Of a stretch of 64,000 bases of DNA, positions 31,363 through 42,451 are shown one piece after another. Position 1 is the first letter of the stretch. Each line of letters opens with the position of its first letter. The notes beneath the pieces are model-generated. The model had not been told where the DNA came from. It saw nothing but the letters and a program-made list of their open reading frames with translations, and did not search any database. Location: positions 6,076,001-6,140,000 of the forward strand of contig JBANAY010000003.1 of the NCBI GenBank assembly GCA_037952775.1, read 5' to 3'. Source of the DNA: Clonostachys chloroleuca. Taxonomy: Eukaryota; Ascomycota; Sordariomycetes; Hypocreales; Bionectriaceae. The position numbers were made by a program, and so were the translations under genes.

Positions 31363-33021
31363 TCTAATAAATGAACTGTTGTGTCTTTGAGTGGATGTCA
31401 GGGAATAGAAAAATTAAAATCGATCAAATATGCCAATATGATGAACTGGGCTCACGACAAATACGAACTAAATACAATGGTCTGACACTGGTTGTTTAAC
31501 GAGCTTCATCGGGGTGAGATTTCCACAAATGAGGAAGTTCGTGTCATCGTGGGCTCCAATTCTTGCCCTCCGGCCCGGATCGCCCCTTTCCAACAATGTG
31601 TCTGTAAACGACCGACTGGTCGTGCACAATCAAGGGGAAAATGTAGACTGAAGAGCGACAAAGGGCTGGAATTCGGGGAAGATGGGGGAATTGAGGTGGG
31701 ACGTGGGACGTGGGTGAAACTCGCCATTACTGGTCTCGTCCTTTCTTTGGCGGCCGACCGTAACAATGGCGATGTGGGAGCCTGGACTGGATGATGTAGA
31801 GCATCAATATAGGTAGGTGGATGGCCATGATTCCAGAGCAATTCTCATTTGGTCTCGAACATCTGATCATCCAGCCTTATCGCCTGCGCGAGGTATTTAC
31901 TACCACCCTCTACTCTCCCTACGCTGAGCATATTTTGACGCTTGTGAATGAAGGCTGCGAGAGTCAAGTGATGGATCCTGTCAATGGTTCATATCCGACC
32001 AAAGGTAGCGTGGTGATCTAGGCTCATTGGAGCGATGCAGTGCCAGCCAAGAAGATGGCCAGTCTTGGCACTTGGACCCAAGGCGACGGTGCCGAGGAAT
32101 AAAGCGGTGATGTAAATTTAGCTTGCTTCTCTGAAAATTCTCATCATTGGTGGCTATTTGGGGAGTGGCAGGAGTGTATCGAAGCAAAGCCACGACCTAA
32201 AGCCAGCCCTACCGAGACAGGGGCAGCATAATGGTGGCAGTGTTGATCCGTCACTGGACAGACCCTTGTCCCAGGCCCTTCTTCATGTATCCAAGCTTAT
32301 GCGGAGATCTCGCGTCGAGCCGAGCTAGCTGAGTGAGCGAGAGCCGGGGTCGGTTTTGATGTCGAAGGCAAAGAGTAAGCTTGATTTTTTGCTCAAGCCT
32401 CAGAGGGATGAATGTTGGTGCCAGATGAAAGACAATGATGAGCTTAAAAGAAGCTTCAGCGGTGCCTCTTGCTTGGAATGAAGCCAAGGGGCCGAGCAGT
32501 GCCTTGATTCAGCTGGTGAATAGTCTGGTCGACTACTGAATCAACAGCTCCCGGGGCCAGGCTAAGTTTTCAGCTCCAGGCACACTTGCAGAAATAGGCG
32601 GGAAACGATAGGCCGGGTGACAACTTTTGGCTGAGTGGCTTGGTCTAGACTTCCGAGCTCGAGATGCCATGCAGACCAATCACGCATGATGGCTGCACTC
32701 GCTCCCTACGTGTGAGGGCTGTTCTTCATGCACAAGCCACCCATTCAGAATGGTACAAGGACTTGTTGTCTGAGAAGAGCACAAGAGCACTCACTCTTCT
32801 GCCTGGGAGACGCCTTGTGGGCTGTGCTGGGCTACGTCTTTGTCGCATCTCTCGAGGCGGGTTGGCTTTGTGCCAGCCTTTTATTTTCCCATCTGAATCT
32901 AATAATTACCACTTCCCCAAAGTCCTCTGATCTGTGGCACCCGCTGATCCTCCACTGATTGCTCCGTCGATCAATTGACCGGCAAAACCACACCGGCAGC
33001 GTCCTCCCACATCCCGTTGCC
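31363..33021. other. Intergenic region, about 1.65 kb
   Basis: Only short frames without motifs; no repeat, RNA gene or element boundary was identified. The final 60 bases before ATG 33022 stay open in the frame of the following gene but contain no ATG. Confidence 0.4.
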
Positions 33022-35238
33022 ATGGTCGTCTACCCGCCATACACACCGACAACTGTCGTGCAAGGCAGACGGACCCGATGGTGGGCTGTCGTCCTGCACT
33101 TCGTCCCAATCGCCTGCACGGTGATCCTCGCCTACATCAACTTCGCCCAGCTCTACTGGTTCCCGCTCACGGGCATCGACGGCCGTGACCGCGGCTCCTA
33201 CATCGGCTCATACAACACGCCCGTCAACGGCGTCCTCAACTCCCTCCAGCTCGCCGCCAAGCTCTTCGAAATCTCCGTCGTCGCATCCCTCGGTACCCTG
33301 ATCCTCGACATCTTCAAATGGCACTTTGCGCACCAGGGGCTCCCCTTCTCCCTCCTGACGGGAGCCTACAGGGTCTTCGATGTCATGTACGTACTCCGTC
33401 CGCGGTTCTGGTCGGCCGCTCCCCGTGCTGTCTGGCTGTCGGCGCTGCTCTTCCTGTGCGTTCTTCTCTGCGCGCTCGTCGGTCCCGCCTCCGCCATCCT
33501 CGTCATCCCTAAGCTGGGATGGTACGCCCTGCCCGGCGCGTTCTCGAATATGTACATGCCCGTGTTTGTTGGGAAGCAGGAGGCTGTGTATCCCACCAGC
33601 CTTAACGCATCGTTGTTTGACGATGCGGCTCTGGGATTCTGTAGGGGCCAGCTGGGCAGCTACACGAGCAACTGTCCCGCCGCGGGTCTGTCAACCATCT
33701 ACGACTGGGAGTTCGGATGGACGTCGCGAGACCTTCCCAACAATGTCACGTTTGGAGACTCGTCTGGCACTGTGAGCCGCCGGCTGGATATGTGGTCCAA
33801 CGGGCTGAACGGCACTCTCTTCACCAGCCCGACCGCCCTGTCTGTCGGAACGCTGGGCGTGCTGAACAACTACATCGCCGCCGAGAATGTCGGATCCATC
33901 TCCCAGACAAAGGATTACAAGATCCAGGTGACGGCCAAGTCGCAGTCCTTCCAGCCGCTGATCCAGGCCAAGTGCAACATCTACAACCGCAACGACTATG
34001 CCCAGGTTGCCGACATCCCGCTCATGTCGTTCCCAAATACCTTCAACTGCTTCACCAGCGACTCCACAGACCGATGCCAGCGTATCCGAGCCGAGCTCGG
34101 CCAGCTGGTCCTCCCAAGCGTGGTCTGGGACAGGGACGACATCGACACGCTCTTCAACGTCGTCGGCGGCAAGACAGTCCAGAACGCCGACCTGTCCTTC
34201 CTCGTCTTCACAGCCAGACTCCCGTACGTACACGAGGGCAAGCCCAGCAAGAGGATCGCAACATGCAGCTACGTAGCCCACTGGCTGCCCGCCACCCTCA
34301 TGGTCGACCCGAGCAACAACATCAGGACCGAGTCCAACGTCACCGACCTCAGCATCTTCTCCGGCACCGATCTCCGCAACGCCAGCAGCCCGCGCGCCGC
34401 CGTCGGATCCTACATCAACATCGAGAAGACGTGGCTGCCGTTCCTGGACCTCAAGGCCGCGCCGTCCAGCAACGGGAAGAACTACACGGCGTTCGACAAC
34501 ATGGCCTACCTCCTCAACCCGATGGTCGGGATGGGCCTGACCCCCGACCACCAGATCTTCGCGCCGGGCAGCTCGAGCAAGTCGACCAAGGACGGCGACA
34601 GGCTGGTGCAGCTGGCGATTGAGAAGCTGACGGGCACGATCGTCACGGACGCCATCGCGAGGACGGGCGCGTCCATCAGCGCGGCTGTTGCGCGGCCGGG
34701 GAAGAATCCCAGCGCGAAGAGCATCATCGTGACGAATCTGAAGAATATCCAGGGCCAGGCCAAGGATGGGACCGAGTTCTTCGCGAACGGTACTTCCACG
34801 GGGAGCATGCAGTGGCCTGCCGGGGTGACGACGCTCGACGGGCTTGTGGATTCGTGGAAGGACGAGTATCAGACCATGTACCTCGAGGCGGAGAGGTTCG
34901 GGTACGGGTACGGGAAGTCGGGCGCGGCCATGATCTTCGCCATGGTTGTCCTGTTCCTGTACGCCATCACGGTGCTGTCCTACGTCGTGGGCCTCATCAT
35001 CACGCAGATGGACATGGTCTCGGGCCTCTACGACATGGAGGACATGGTTGCTCTCGCGTGGAAATCAGCCTCGCCAGCTGCGGTGATGACGCTGGGCTAC
35101 AAGTCGCTCAGCCCGTCGCTGGCGAACGATCTCGTCGCCATGAGGTCGACGATGAACAGGGAGGTGACGATGGCGTTGGAGAACGAGGATCATGAAGGGA
35201 ATGTGTTCATGCTCGGGAAGGATGAGGAATATTTCTAG
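33022..35238 (+). CDS. Large fungal membrane protein with glycosylated extracellular domain
   Basis: Single-exon protein of 738 residues from ATG 33022 (GCCATGG). Hydrophobic segments appear near the N-terminus (WAVVLHFVPIACTVILAYI; a second around FEISVVASLGTLILDIF; a third at VWLSALLFLCVLLCALVG). One lies near the C-terminus (GAAMIFAMVVLFLYAITVLSYVVGL). The roughly 450 residues between them carry many N-x-S/T sequons (NASLF, NVTFG, NGTLF, NVTDL, NYTAF, NGTST) and several Cys, so that part is predicted to face outside. The layout of three N-terminal helices, a glycosylated ectodomain and one C-terminal helix is common among uncharacterised ascomycete proteins; I know no function. It is tail-to-tail with the hydrolase at 35420-36586, 181 bp apart. 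Both are GC-rich and intron-free, so the two could share history. Confidence 0.75.
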   Translation: MVVYPPYTPTTVVQGRRTRWWAVVLHFVPIACTVILAYINFAQLYWFPLTGIDGRDRGSYIGSYNTPVNGVLNSLQLAAKLFEISVVASLGTLILDIFKWHFAHQGLPFSLLTGAYRVFDVMYVLRPRFWSAAPRAVWLSALLFLCVLLCALVGPASAILVIPKLGWYALPGAFSNMYMPVFVGKQEAVYPTSLNASLFDDAALGFCRGQLGSYTSNCPAAGLSTIYDWEFGWTSRDLPNNVTFGDSSGTVSRRLDMWSNGLNGTLFTSPTALSVGTLGVLNNYIAAENVGSISQTKDYKIQVTAKSQSFQPLIQAKCNIYNRNDYAQVADIPLMSFPNTFNCFTSDSTDRCQRIRAELGQLVLPSVVWDRDDIDTLFNVVGGKTVQNADLSFLVFTARLPYVHEGKPSKRIATCSYVAHWLPATLMVDPSNNIRTESNVTDLSIFSGTDLRNASSPRAAVGSYINIEKTWLPFLDLKAAPSSNGKNYTAFDNMAYLLNPMVGMGLTPDHQIFAPGSSSKSTKDGDRLVQLAIEKLTGTIVTDAIARTGASISAAVARPGKNPSAKSIIVTNLKNIQGQAKDGTEFFANGTSTGSMQWPAGVTTLDGLVDSWKDEYQTMYLEAERFGYGYGKSGAAMIFAMVVLFLYAITVLSYVVGLIITQMDMVSGLYDMEDMVALAWKSASPAAVMTLGYKSLSPSLANDLVAMRSTMNREVTMALENEDHEGNVFMLGKDEEYF

Positions 35239-35419
35239 TATTTTCCTTGCTTATTTGTTTCGGTTGGCGCGGCGTTCTGATTGCTTTCTCCATGGCTCAC
35301 GATATTAACCATTTATTCTCATCTGTCAATAGAATAATCCAATAGCTATATTTGATACCATATTTTCCTTTACTTCATTAAATGTCATGAATCATACTAG
35401 AAACTCCGCCATGTCTCCG

Positions 35420-36586
35420 TCATTGTGGCAGAATATGCCAACCATCTGCATCTTGAACCAAGTCAATGGCAGCAGAGAACACCCAACGCGGGTCACAACG
35501 TTGTGCGAGCGTCGCGACCTGCAGCTCTTCGTCTCTTCGGACCTGTACCTCCAATTCCTGACGCCCTACCGATACCTGGATCGGTCTGTCCAGATCCAGC
35601 ATCTCGTCATTGAGAAGTATCCGGAGGATCGTCCTGGCCTTCTCTATGACGATTCCATTGGACGCAGCCTCCAGCCTGGCGACGATGACCTCCGTCCCCA
35701 AGCTCTCGGCCGTCTCGTCGCCAATGTCCAGCCAGTACCAGAGCCCCCGGCTTGTCCGTGCCGCCCGCGTGGTGAGATCCCAGACCACCCGCGACGGCAG
35801 CGCATTTCGCGTGAACTGGCTGACCCACGCGACGGCGTTGGTGTCCGCGAGATGGGCGCTCGTGTCCCCCTCCTTGAGCCACCGCTGCGGCGAGTTCAGC
35901 ACCTGGTATAGCCCCCTCCGGGGATCGTTGTCGACGAAGCCATGCGGGCGCCCCTTGTGGATAAAGATTTGGTGCTGGTACTGCCCCCGGTTCACCTCGG
36001 CCAGCACGTCCAGCGTCTCGCCCATCTCGGCCGTGGCGCTGTTCCGGTTGTACGCGCCGTCCCTCTCGCCCATCTGGAGGCAGATGGGCGTCGCGGCCAT
36101 GTTGGCGAGGCTGACCCAGTTGTGATGCCCGGCCGACATGTTGACGGCGGCGAGGCGGTCTGCCAGCCGCGGGCTCAGCTGGTAGACGCCGTCGCCGCCG
36201 GCCGAGTAGCCGAGGAGGTAGACACGGTCAGGGTCGACGTTGGCGAAGAGGATCATGTTCTCGATGAGCCGCTCGAGGAGCATGTACGACTCGGCCTGGA
36301 AGTGGAGGTCCCACGTGTTGGTGATCCCGCGGACGGCCACATACACGCCCTGCTGGACGCTGGAGCGGTAGTAGTCCTTCATGCCCTCCCACGCCTCGTC
36401 GTTGACGTGGGCTGGGGCGCCACCGCCTCCGTGAAGGGCGATATACAGCGGGTAGCCCCTGGGAGGCGCTTCGCCGATGGTGAAGGCGGCATATCGCAGG
36501 GTCTTGCCCTCGATGGTGATGGCGCTCTGGTCGTGCTGGATGCGTCGGACAGTGTCAGACTGCTGACTGGGATCGTAGGGAGGCAT
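35420..36586 (-). CDS. Alpha/beta-hydrolase (PHB-depolymerase/prolyl-oligopeptidase-like esterase)
   Basis: Single-exon protein of 388 residues, probably a cytosolic esterase or peptidase because no signal peptide is seen. The oxyanion loop YIALHGGGGAPAHVN and the nucleophile elbow LLGYSAGGDGVYQL (Ser in G-Y-S-A-G) mark the alpha/beta-hydrolase fold. A likely catalytic His lies in IHKGRPHGFVDNDPR; the acid residue is probably the Asp in MGERDGAYN. After residue about 270 comes a separate C-terminal part of roughly 115 residues (VVWDLTTRAARTSRGLWYWLDIG, VIVARLEAASNGIVIE, RPIQVSVGRQELEVQVRRD) that reads as beta-strands. The layout resembles bacterial PHB-depolymerase-like enzymes with an accessory domain; transfer from bacteria is possible (inference). 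Substrate unknown. Confidence 0.75.
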   Translation of the reverse strand: MPPYDPSQQSDTVRRIQHDQSAITIEGKTLRYAAFTIGEAPPRGYPLYIALHGGGGAPAHVNDEAWEGMKDYYRSSVQQGVYVAVRGITNTWDLHFQAESYMLLERLIENMILFANVDPDRVYLLGYSAGGDGVYQLSPRLADRLAAVNMSAGHHNWVSLANMAATPICLQMGERDGAYNRNSATAEMGETLDVLAEVNRGQYQHQIFIHKGRPHGFVDNDPRRGLYQVLNSPQRWLKEGDTSAHLADTNAVAWVSQFTRNALPSRVVWDLTTRAARTSRGLWYWLDIGDETAESLGTEVIVARLEAASNGIVIEKARTILRILLNDEMLDLDRPIQVSVGRQELEVQVRRDEELQVATLAQRCDPRWVFSAAIDLVQDADGWHILPQ

Positions 36587-38139
36587 CTTGGACAGCAGTA
36601 ATCCCGGCCGATTGGTAATTGTTATTGCCAGAGCACAGTCTTACTCCCTAGATATTTGTGTCGTCGGAGCATTGATGCCCAGAGCACTTTTGGGACGCAA
36701 GAAGCGCCCCGGACCGCAGCATTAAGGTGACGAATTGCCTTTAGAGGCAGTCTAATAATTTACAAAGCACGTCCCATCATTAAGGTGGAGAAGGAATCTG
36801 ACCTCAGCCACGCTGATCAATGAAGAGGCCGCAAACAGACCTTGGCTTAGATCTATTTGAGGCTGAGAGCAGGGGAATATTCTGGTACTAGGAAGATGAC
36901 CGGCAGCTTTTGTGAGAATGGAGACCAATTGATTGAACACCGAATGCTACCAGCCGTCAAAGGAGACAGCAGAATTATCACACCGGCTATTCACGCTTAC
37001 CTTGGACATTGAAGGCGAAGAATGAAGACAAATTCGTCAGACTGGAATGATTCTTATTCATTTAAACTTAACTTTCTGGTATCTCAAAGACAGCTTTTGT
37101 GTGTATACGGAGGAAGGGTAACGGAGTCATGGAGGCTAGAGAGCTTGGACGGTGACTTGACATCGCGGAAGCCGTATCTGTATCGGTATAGAGGAAGTCA
37201 TTGGCATTCGGTTTTCCTACATTGCCGTTATTGAGGCTCAAGGTGGGAAAGAGAGAGACTCTATGAGTGGTATTCTGCGGCATTCAGCCAGTTTGTTGAC
37301 TCATGCATCTTCTCAGACTCGGTACTGCCGATTTGTTAAATGAAAGTGAAGACTTTGAATACAATAACAGATCTCTTCCCGGAAAAAGCCTACACCTGTT
37401 CCGTTTTCTTCAATTAGTAGTGCTTTAGAGAATCGTACTAAAGAATGGGTTTGTAAGTGAACTGGAGCCTCGTAAGAAACCGCAACAAAACAGGATTTCA
37501 TAGAAACATGACTAGGAGGATTTGAGATATGATAATAGGCTCATTCCCCAACTGGATCTTGTACTTCTTGAGACCAAAACGCATTTTATCCAGCCAAAAA
37601 TTAGGACAAAATATGTTTCATCTTCTAGAGCAGGGCTTTGCAGCGGAGTAAACAAGCAAGTTCAACTGACCTCAGTTTTCCCCAGGTTCGAAGAGCCACT
37701 GATACTAGTTCCATCCTGTTGTCGGCCAATAGAAGGTCATTCAGATACAAACCAGGAAATGGATTACAAATGTGTAGACTAACGAGTAATGTTTTAATTT
37801 CATCAGTATGTAACGGCTTTAGGAAACTTGGGTGCTGGATGAAGGAAACGGAGTTAGCGGAGATATCTTGGCGTCAGGAACAGTCCGCACCGGGGTTTGG
37901 GACAGAAGGATGAATTTAGCACAATGAGACAGATGACAAATCGTACGGATTTGGTCGACTTCGTTGATTTCAATTCCTGGCCGGACTTTTCACATTTCCT
38001 ATGTGCGGAAGTATGAGGTTCTCAGAGCAGGTAGACTGATAGAATAGAATATACATAATGAGACGAATCATTCGAAGCAAAAACCTTTAATTTTCTAACC
38101 CATCATCAAAGAAGTCATTTTTCAATTTCAACTAAGGCA
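36587..38139. other. Intergenic region, about 1.55 kb
   Basis: Divergent promoter region between the hydrolase and the secreted carboxylesterase. No motif-bearing frame, repeat or RNA gene. AT content rises toward 38100, just before the esterase ATG. Confidence 0.4.
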
Positions 38140-39759
38140 ATGATTCTACAAAATTTTCGCATTCTTCTCGTGGCAATTGGGCCCCTGGTTGCCGCAGCCT
38201 CTGATTGTTCGGAACGCAACTCTTCATCACCAGTGAAGACTACATCTGGTCGTTTTCTGCCTTACTTCTCGAGCGAACATCCTGAAGTAGCATCCTTTCT
38301 CGACATCCCTTTTGCTGAAAGCCCAGTGGGACCGCTTCGGTTTGCACCACCTGTCCCTCGCACCGCAAAGAGCACTGAGGCGGTGCTTGCTACCGAGCTG
38401 CCACCTGGCTGTTTTCAATATGTATTGCCAATGTTGGAGGGTACCGTGGGATTTTCAGGAAACCAGCCACTGGCGTTCCAACGTGGAGACTATAGAAACA
38501 CAAGTGAGGACTGCCTTCGTCTGTCAGTTTTTGCACCCAAGCATGCTGGAGAAATTCAAGTTCGCTCGCAAGACACCTCTCACAGCAAGGGCCTTCCTGT
38601 TCTCATCTGGGTTCACGGAGGCGGTTACAGCATTGGGGGAAATAATATCCCCTATCAACTCGCTCCCAGCTGGGTCTCACGTAGCCAGAGCCATATCGTC
38701 GTCCAAATTCAATACCGCCTCAACCTGCTCGGATTTCCAAACGCGGCCGGTATCGAACAAGAAGGTCGTAACCTGAATCTAGGGCTTCTGGATCAGAGGC
38801 TTGCCATAGAATGGGTGCGAGACAATATTGGTCGTTTTGGCGGTGACCCCAGCCGCATCACCCTCTGGGGCCAGAGCGCCGGAGCATATGCTACAGATAG
38901 TTACCTCTTTGCATGGGCCAAAGACCCCATCGTGAGCGGCGTCATTGCGTCCTCCGGGAATGCCGTTACGGTACCTCTCTTTAATGTCGACCATACAAAC
39001 AACACAATGTTTTCCGTCGCCGCAAGTAAACTTGGATGCGGCAACCTTGCACCAGCCGACGAGCTTGCTTGTATGCGTAAAGTGCCATCCTCAGACATTC
39101 AACAATATTTGCAGGCAGCCGCTGGCAAGGGCGGAGCCGCAGATGATGGCCTGTCTTTTGGAACTGTTGCGGACAACGTGACCATCTTTCCCGATTACAA
39201 GTCCCTGATCCAACGGGATGGTAGCAGATTTCCCTCGCATATTCCACTCATGACTAGTACAACCACTGACGAGGGCACCGCCGTGGTCCCTTTCAACTTC
39301 AACGGAAGCGAGACTGCGCCTGAAATTCCCGCCGACTATGTGCCTGTTGCAGAAGGTTTCCGAATCAACCTTCAGTGTACTACGCTTCAGGAAGCCCAGC
39401 TCCGATATGTAGCTGGTGGCAAAACATTCCAGTACATGTATGGGGGCAACTTTTCGGACATTTCGCCCCGTCCTTGGCTGGGTGCATTTCATGGTTCTGA
39501 ATTGCCCCTTGTATTTGGAACATACGGGACCGAGGGCCCTGCGACGGATTTAGAGAAAGAAACGAGCCAGCGCATGCAGGATCTCTTCTTGGCGTTCATG
39601 TCTAATCCTAACAAAGGACTGGTAGATCTCGGTTGGCCGGAGATATCTGGGACTACGGACTATGACATACTCAAATTGGGAACAGACGGAAAGGTTGAAC
39701 AGATGGTGAGCGTTAACGAGCTACGGGAAGAATGCTTGAAGGCTGGGTGGGATGTCTGA
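38140..39759 (+). CDS. Secreted type-B carboxylesterase
   Basis: Single-exon protein of 539 residues with an N-terminal signal peptide (MILQNFRILLVAIGPLVAAA). It is a cholinesterase/lipase-family hydrolase that cleaves carboxylic esters outside the cell or in the secretory route. Family landmarks in order: FLDIPFAESPVGPLRF; EDCLRLSVFAP; WVHGGGYSIGG oxyanion loop; GRFGGDPSRITLWGQSAGAYA with the nucleophile Ser in GQSAG; and the likely His in GAFHGSELPLVFG. Several N-x-S/T sites are present. The length is normal for the family. It sits 326 bp from the 3' end of the acyl-CoA ligase (tail-to-tail) and a few kb from the polyketide synthase, so it could act on the cluster product, by deacylation or esterification; this is positional inference only. 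Confidence 0.88.
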   Translation: MILQNFRILLVAIGPLVAAASDCSERNSSSPVKTTSGRFLPYFSSEHPEVASFLDIPFAESPVGPLRFAPPVPRTAKSTEAVLATELPPGCFQYVLPMLEGTVGFSGNQPLAFQRGDYRNTSEDCLRLSVFAPKHAGEIQVRSQDTSHSKGLPVLIWVHGGGYSIGGNNIPYQLAPSWVSRSQSHIVVQIQYRLNLLGFPNAAGIEQEGRNLNLGLLDQRLAIEWVRDNIGRFGGDPSRITLWGQSAGAYATDSYLFAWAKDPIVSGVIASSGNAVTVPLFNVDHTNNTMFSVAASKLGCGNLAPADELACMRKVPSSDIQQYLQAAAGKGGAADDGLSFGTVADNVTIFPDYKSLIQRDGSRFPSHIPLMTSTTTDEGTAVVPFNFNGSETAPEIPADYVPVAEGFRINLQCTTLQEAQLRYVAGGKTFQYMYGGNFSDISPRPWLGAFHGSELPLVFGTYGTEGPATDLEKETSQRMQDLFLAFMSNPNKGLVDLGWPEISGTTDYDILKLGTDGKVEQMVSVNELREECLKAGWDV

Positions 39760-40084
39760 TCGAGTCCTGCACGACCAATTGATTTCTCGTCGACTATAAT
39801 ATGGATCACCGAGACACATAACGCCGCTGCTTTCCAAGTAAATAATGAAGCGAGCGGCCAAATATAGTAGTTCAGATATATTCCTTGCTTCTTGAGTAGA
39901 AAATTAGATAGATAAATTACTCAATTAGACTGAAGACTGATAAAAGCTATGACTTGTCCTTAGATCAAACGAAGGAACAGGACAAAGAAATGCGGCATAC
40001 TTAGTGCAAATGTTCTACCTCCTCGTCCCCTGGTAGTCCGAACTCAATACTGAGGCCAGGTGAATCATCTATCGTGCTACTCTC
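39760..40084. other. Short convergent intergenic spacer
   Basis: 325 bp between the stops of the carboxylesterase and the acyl-CoA ligase. AT-rich, without features beyond presumed 3' ends. Confidence 0.5.
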
Positions 40085-42451
40085 CTACTTCAGAGGCAGC
40101 TGATCTAATTTGAAGGCCTCTTTGATTTGACTGTGATAAGCCTTGACGATGGCTCTTCTGTTTAGTTTCTCTGTAACGGTCACAAGGCCCTGCCAGATGG
40201 AAATAGTCAGTGGCCAGATCATCCACTTGGGGCGAAAGGTTCAACTTACTGTAGCAGGAGTCCACTCTTCGTGAGATATGACTACATTCGCTATGATCTC
40301 GATGCCAGAAAGACCAGCATCCCAGGCAGTCAGCCGGAGATCATGAAGGATCACTGATTGGGCGTCGAGACTCAGATGCAAATTAGACTCGTTAAACTTG
40401 CACCCGCTGGGGAGGTCTTGCGCCAGGTCTATCACGACCCTTGGGTTCGGTATAACAATGGCAATAGGCCTAGGGTATGAGTCCTCCGCGTGGACCATGA
40501 CATTGGATACCGAATGAGCGCTGCGGTAGATTGCCTCGAGCTTTTCGACAGCAATGTATTCGCCGCCCTGCATCTTTATTAGGTTCTTAACCCGATCAAT
40601 CACATTGAGGTTGCCGCTCTTGGCATCAAACTCCCCGATGTCTCCGGTTTTGAACCACCCATCTGGAGTCACGACTTTGGCTGTTTCTTCAGGGTTGCGG
40701 TAATACTCTGAGAGAACAGGCTTTCCCTTAATCCATATCTCTCCCTGGGGTGTCTTGCGAGTTGTGACATAACCCAGGTCTGGAATGGAGACTAATTTCA
40801 AGTCAATGGAAGCAGGGATTGGGCCAATTGTGTTGCGTGAGTATTGGGACGGGTTGGTCAAGGCACCGTTGGCGCACGACTCAGTTAGTCCGTAGCCAAC
40901 CAACATAGGGGCAAGAACAAGAGATAGAAATCGTCTTGTATCTGGGGCAATGCCACTGGCCCCATTCATGATGTATCGCAGCCTGCCGCCAGTCTTTTCC
41001 CGGATCGCCTTGAACACAAAGTCAAGAAGGGAAGCTCCGAGGATATTATTGTCGACCATGAAGCCCTTGTAGTAGAAAGCGCCCCAGAAGATGCCCCGAA
41101 GGACAGAGCTGGTGATGTTATTGACCTGGGCAATGATGCCCTTCTTGATGGTTTCCCAAACTTGAGGAACACCGACCAAGACTGTGGGCTTGAGCTCCCG
41201 GAGGTCGCCTGCGCAGTTTCGGACAGAGTTGTCGGCAAGAGTACGAGCACTGCCGTATCCCAAAGAGCCGCCGATTAAGAACACGAGGTTTTCAACGACC
41301 AGCTCAAAAATATGCGCAGATGGGAGATAGGCCAGAATGCACTCATCTTCACCGACCCAGTCCTCAACGCAGGAAAAAAGACCAGTGACTAGAGACTTGA
41401 ATTAGATGGCTTCATTCTTTTGAAAGAGGGAGATTGACTTTCATGTCACATACCACCGGCGACGAGAGACTCATGCCTGATTGAAACACCTTTAGGAACT
41501 CCTGTAGATCCAGATGTATACATAATACAGTATGTTTCCTCGGGCATAGGTGGGTAAGGTGTTGCAGGATTGTCCTCACCCAGCTGGCGGAGTTCTTCGT
41601 AACTGATCACCCTGAGATCTGGGTTATCTCTCTTGAAAATGGCGACTTCTTTATCACCACCGCCGAAGATGCATTCGGTGTTCACAATGACAGTCTTGAT
41701 CTGGGATTTGCGGATGGGCTTCTGGGCCTTCGGGAGCAAGTGTGCATCAATGTACATGACCGTTGCGTCCGTTTGGACGAGAGAGTGTGCGAGGCCATCC
41801 TCCCCGAGAGTGTCATAGGCAGTCACGAGGCAAATAGACCGAGACGCGCAGGCATGTGCCAGTGACATCCAGCAAACACTATTTGTGAACAGAATGAGCG
41901 CTATTCTCTGCAATCGGCATCATTTGGAGAGCTACGCGAGTTGAGACATACCTGGTAGTAGCGAACATGTGTAGTTTGCTGTGGCGGGGCATCCCTAGCT
42001 TGTGAAGGCCGGAGCCTAGTTGCCGAACGAGACGGTAATACTGCTCGTAGGTGACAAACTGATAGGGTGAAAGCTCAAAGTAGTTCCATTCGCTCTCAAC
42101 CTCTTGGAGCTTCCCGTCTACATCTCGTATATTCACCTGAGTCACGTTATGAATCGTGATCAGCTTTCGGCTGCCTACAGCCTTGCGATCTGGGTAGAGC
42201 CGAGCGCTTCGGCTGATCAGGTCCCAGACAGTACCGACACCCTTGGCTGGCCTATCAATAAGACCATCCTTGGCCTTGCGGTTACGGCGAGGAAGGGTCT
42301 CTCCCTCAACCTTCTCATAGCCAGGTGACGGGATTGTGAATGGAGGCTTCTGCATTTTGTTGACTTCGACTGGTGGCTCGTCGCTGATGGGTGACAGGAC
42401 GTAGGGCTTAGACAAGGAAAGAGAGGGGTGGCTAGAGATGCCTAACGTCAC
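40085..42451 (-). CDS. Long-chain acyl-CoA synthetase (Faa1-like AMP-binding enzyme)
   Basis: Activates a fatty or polyketide acid to its CoA thioester using ATP (ANL superfamily). Four exons, 41952-42451, 41454-41878, 40250-41388 and 40085-40189, with 73-, 65- and 60-nt introns (GTATGT, GTATGT, GTAAGT donors), give 722 residues, normal for Faa1/Faa4-type enzymes. Splicing restores FATTSVCWMSLAHAC, LVAGVTGLFSCVEDW and WTPATGLVTVTEKLNRRAIV. Signatures: P-loop YTSGSTGVPKG (287-297), LAYLPSAHIFE, GYGLTESC, GWFKTGDIGEFD, DRVKNLIKMQGGEYIAVEKLE. No clear peroxisomal C-terminal signal (ends LPLK). It is transcribed away from the polyketide synthase, with about 3 kb between the starts; a role in loading or offloading acyl chains for that synthase is plausible but not shown, and a housekeeping lipid role is the alternative. 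Confidence 0.9.

Noticed and set aside
33691..34622. Long frames on both strands inside the large membrane-protein gene
   Set aside because: Compositional shadows (Arg/Gln/Gly/Val-rich) of the real GC-rich gene; no motifs.
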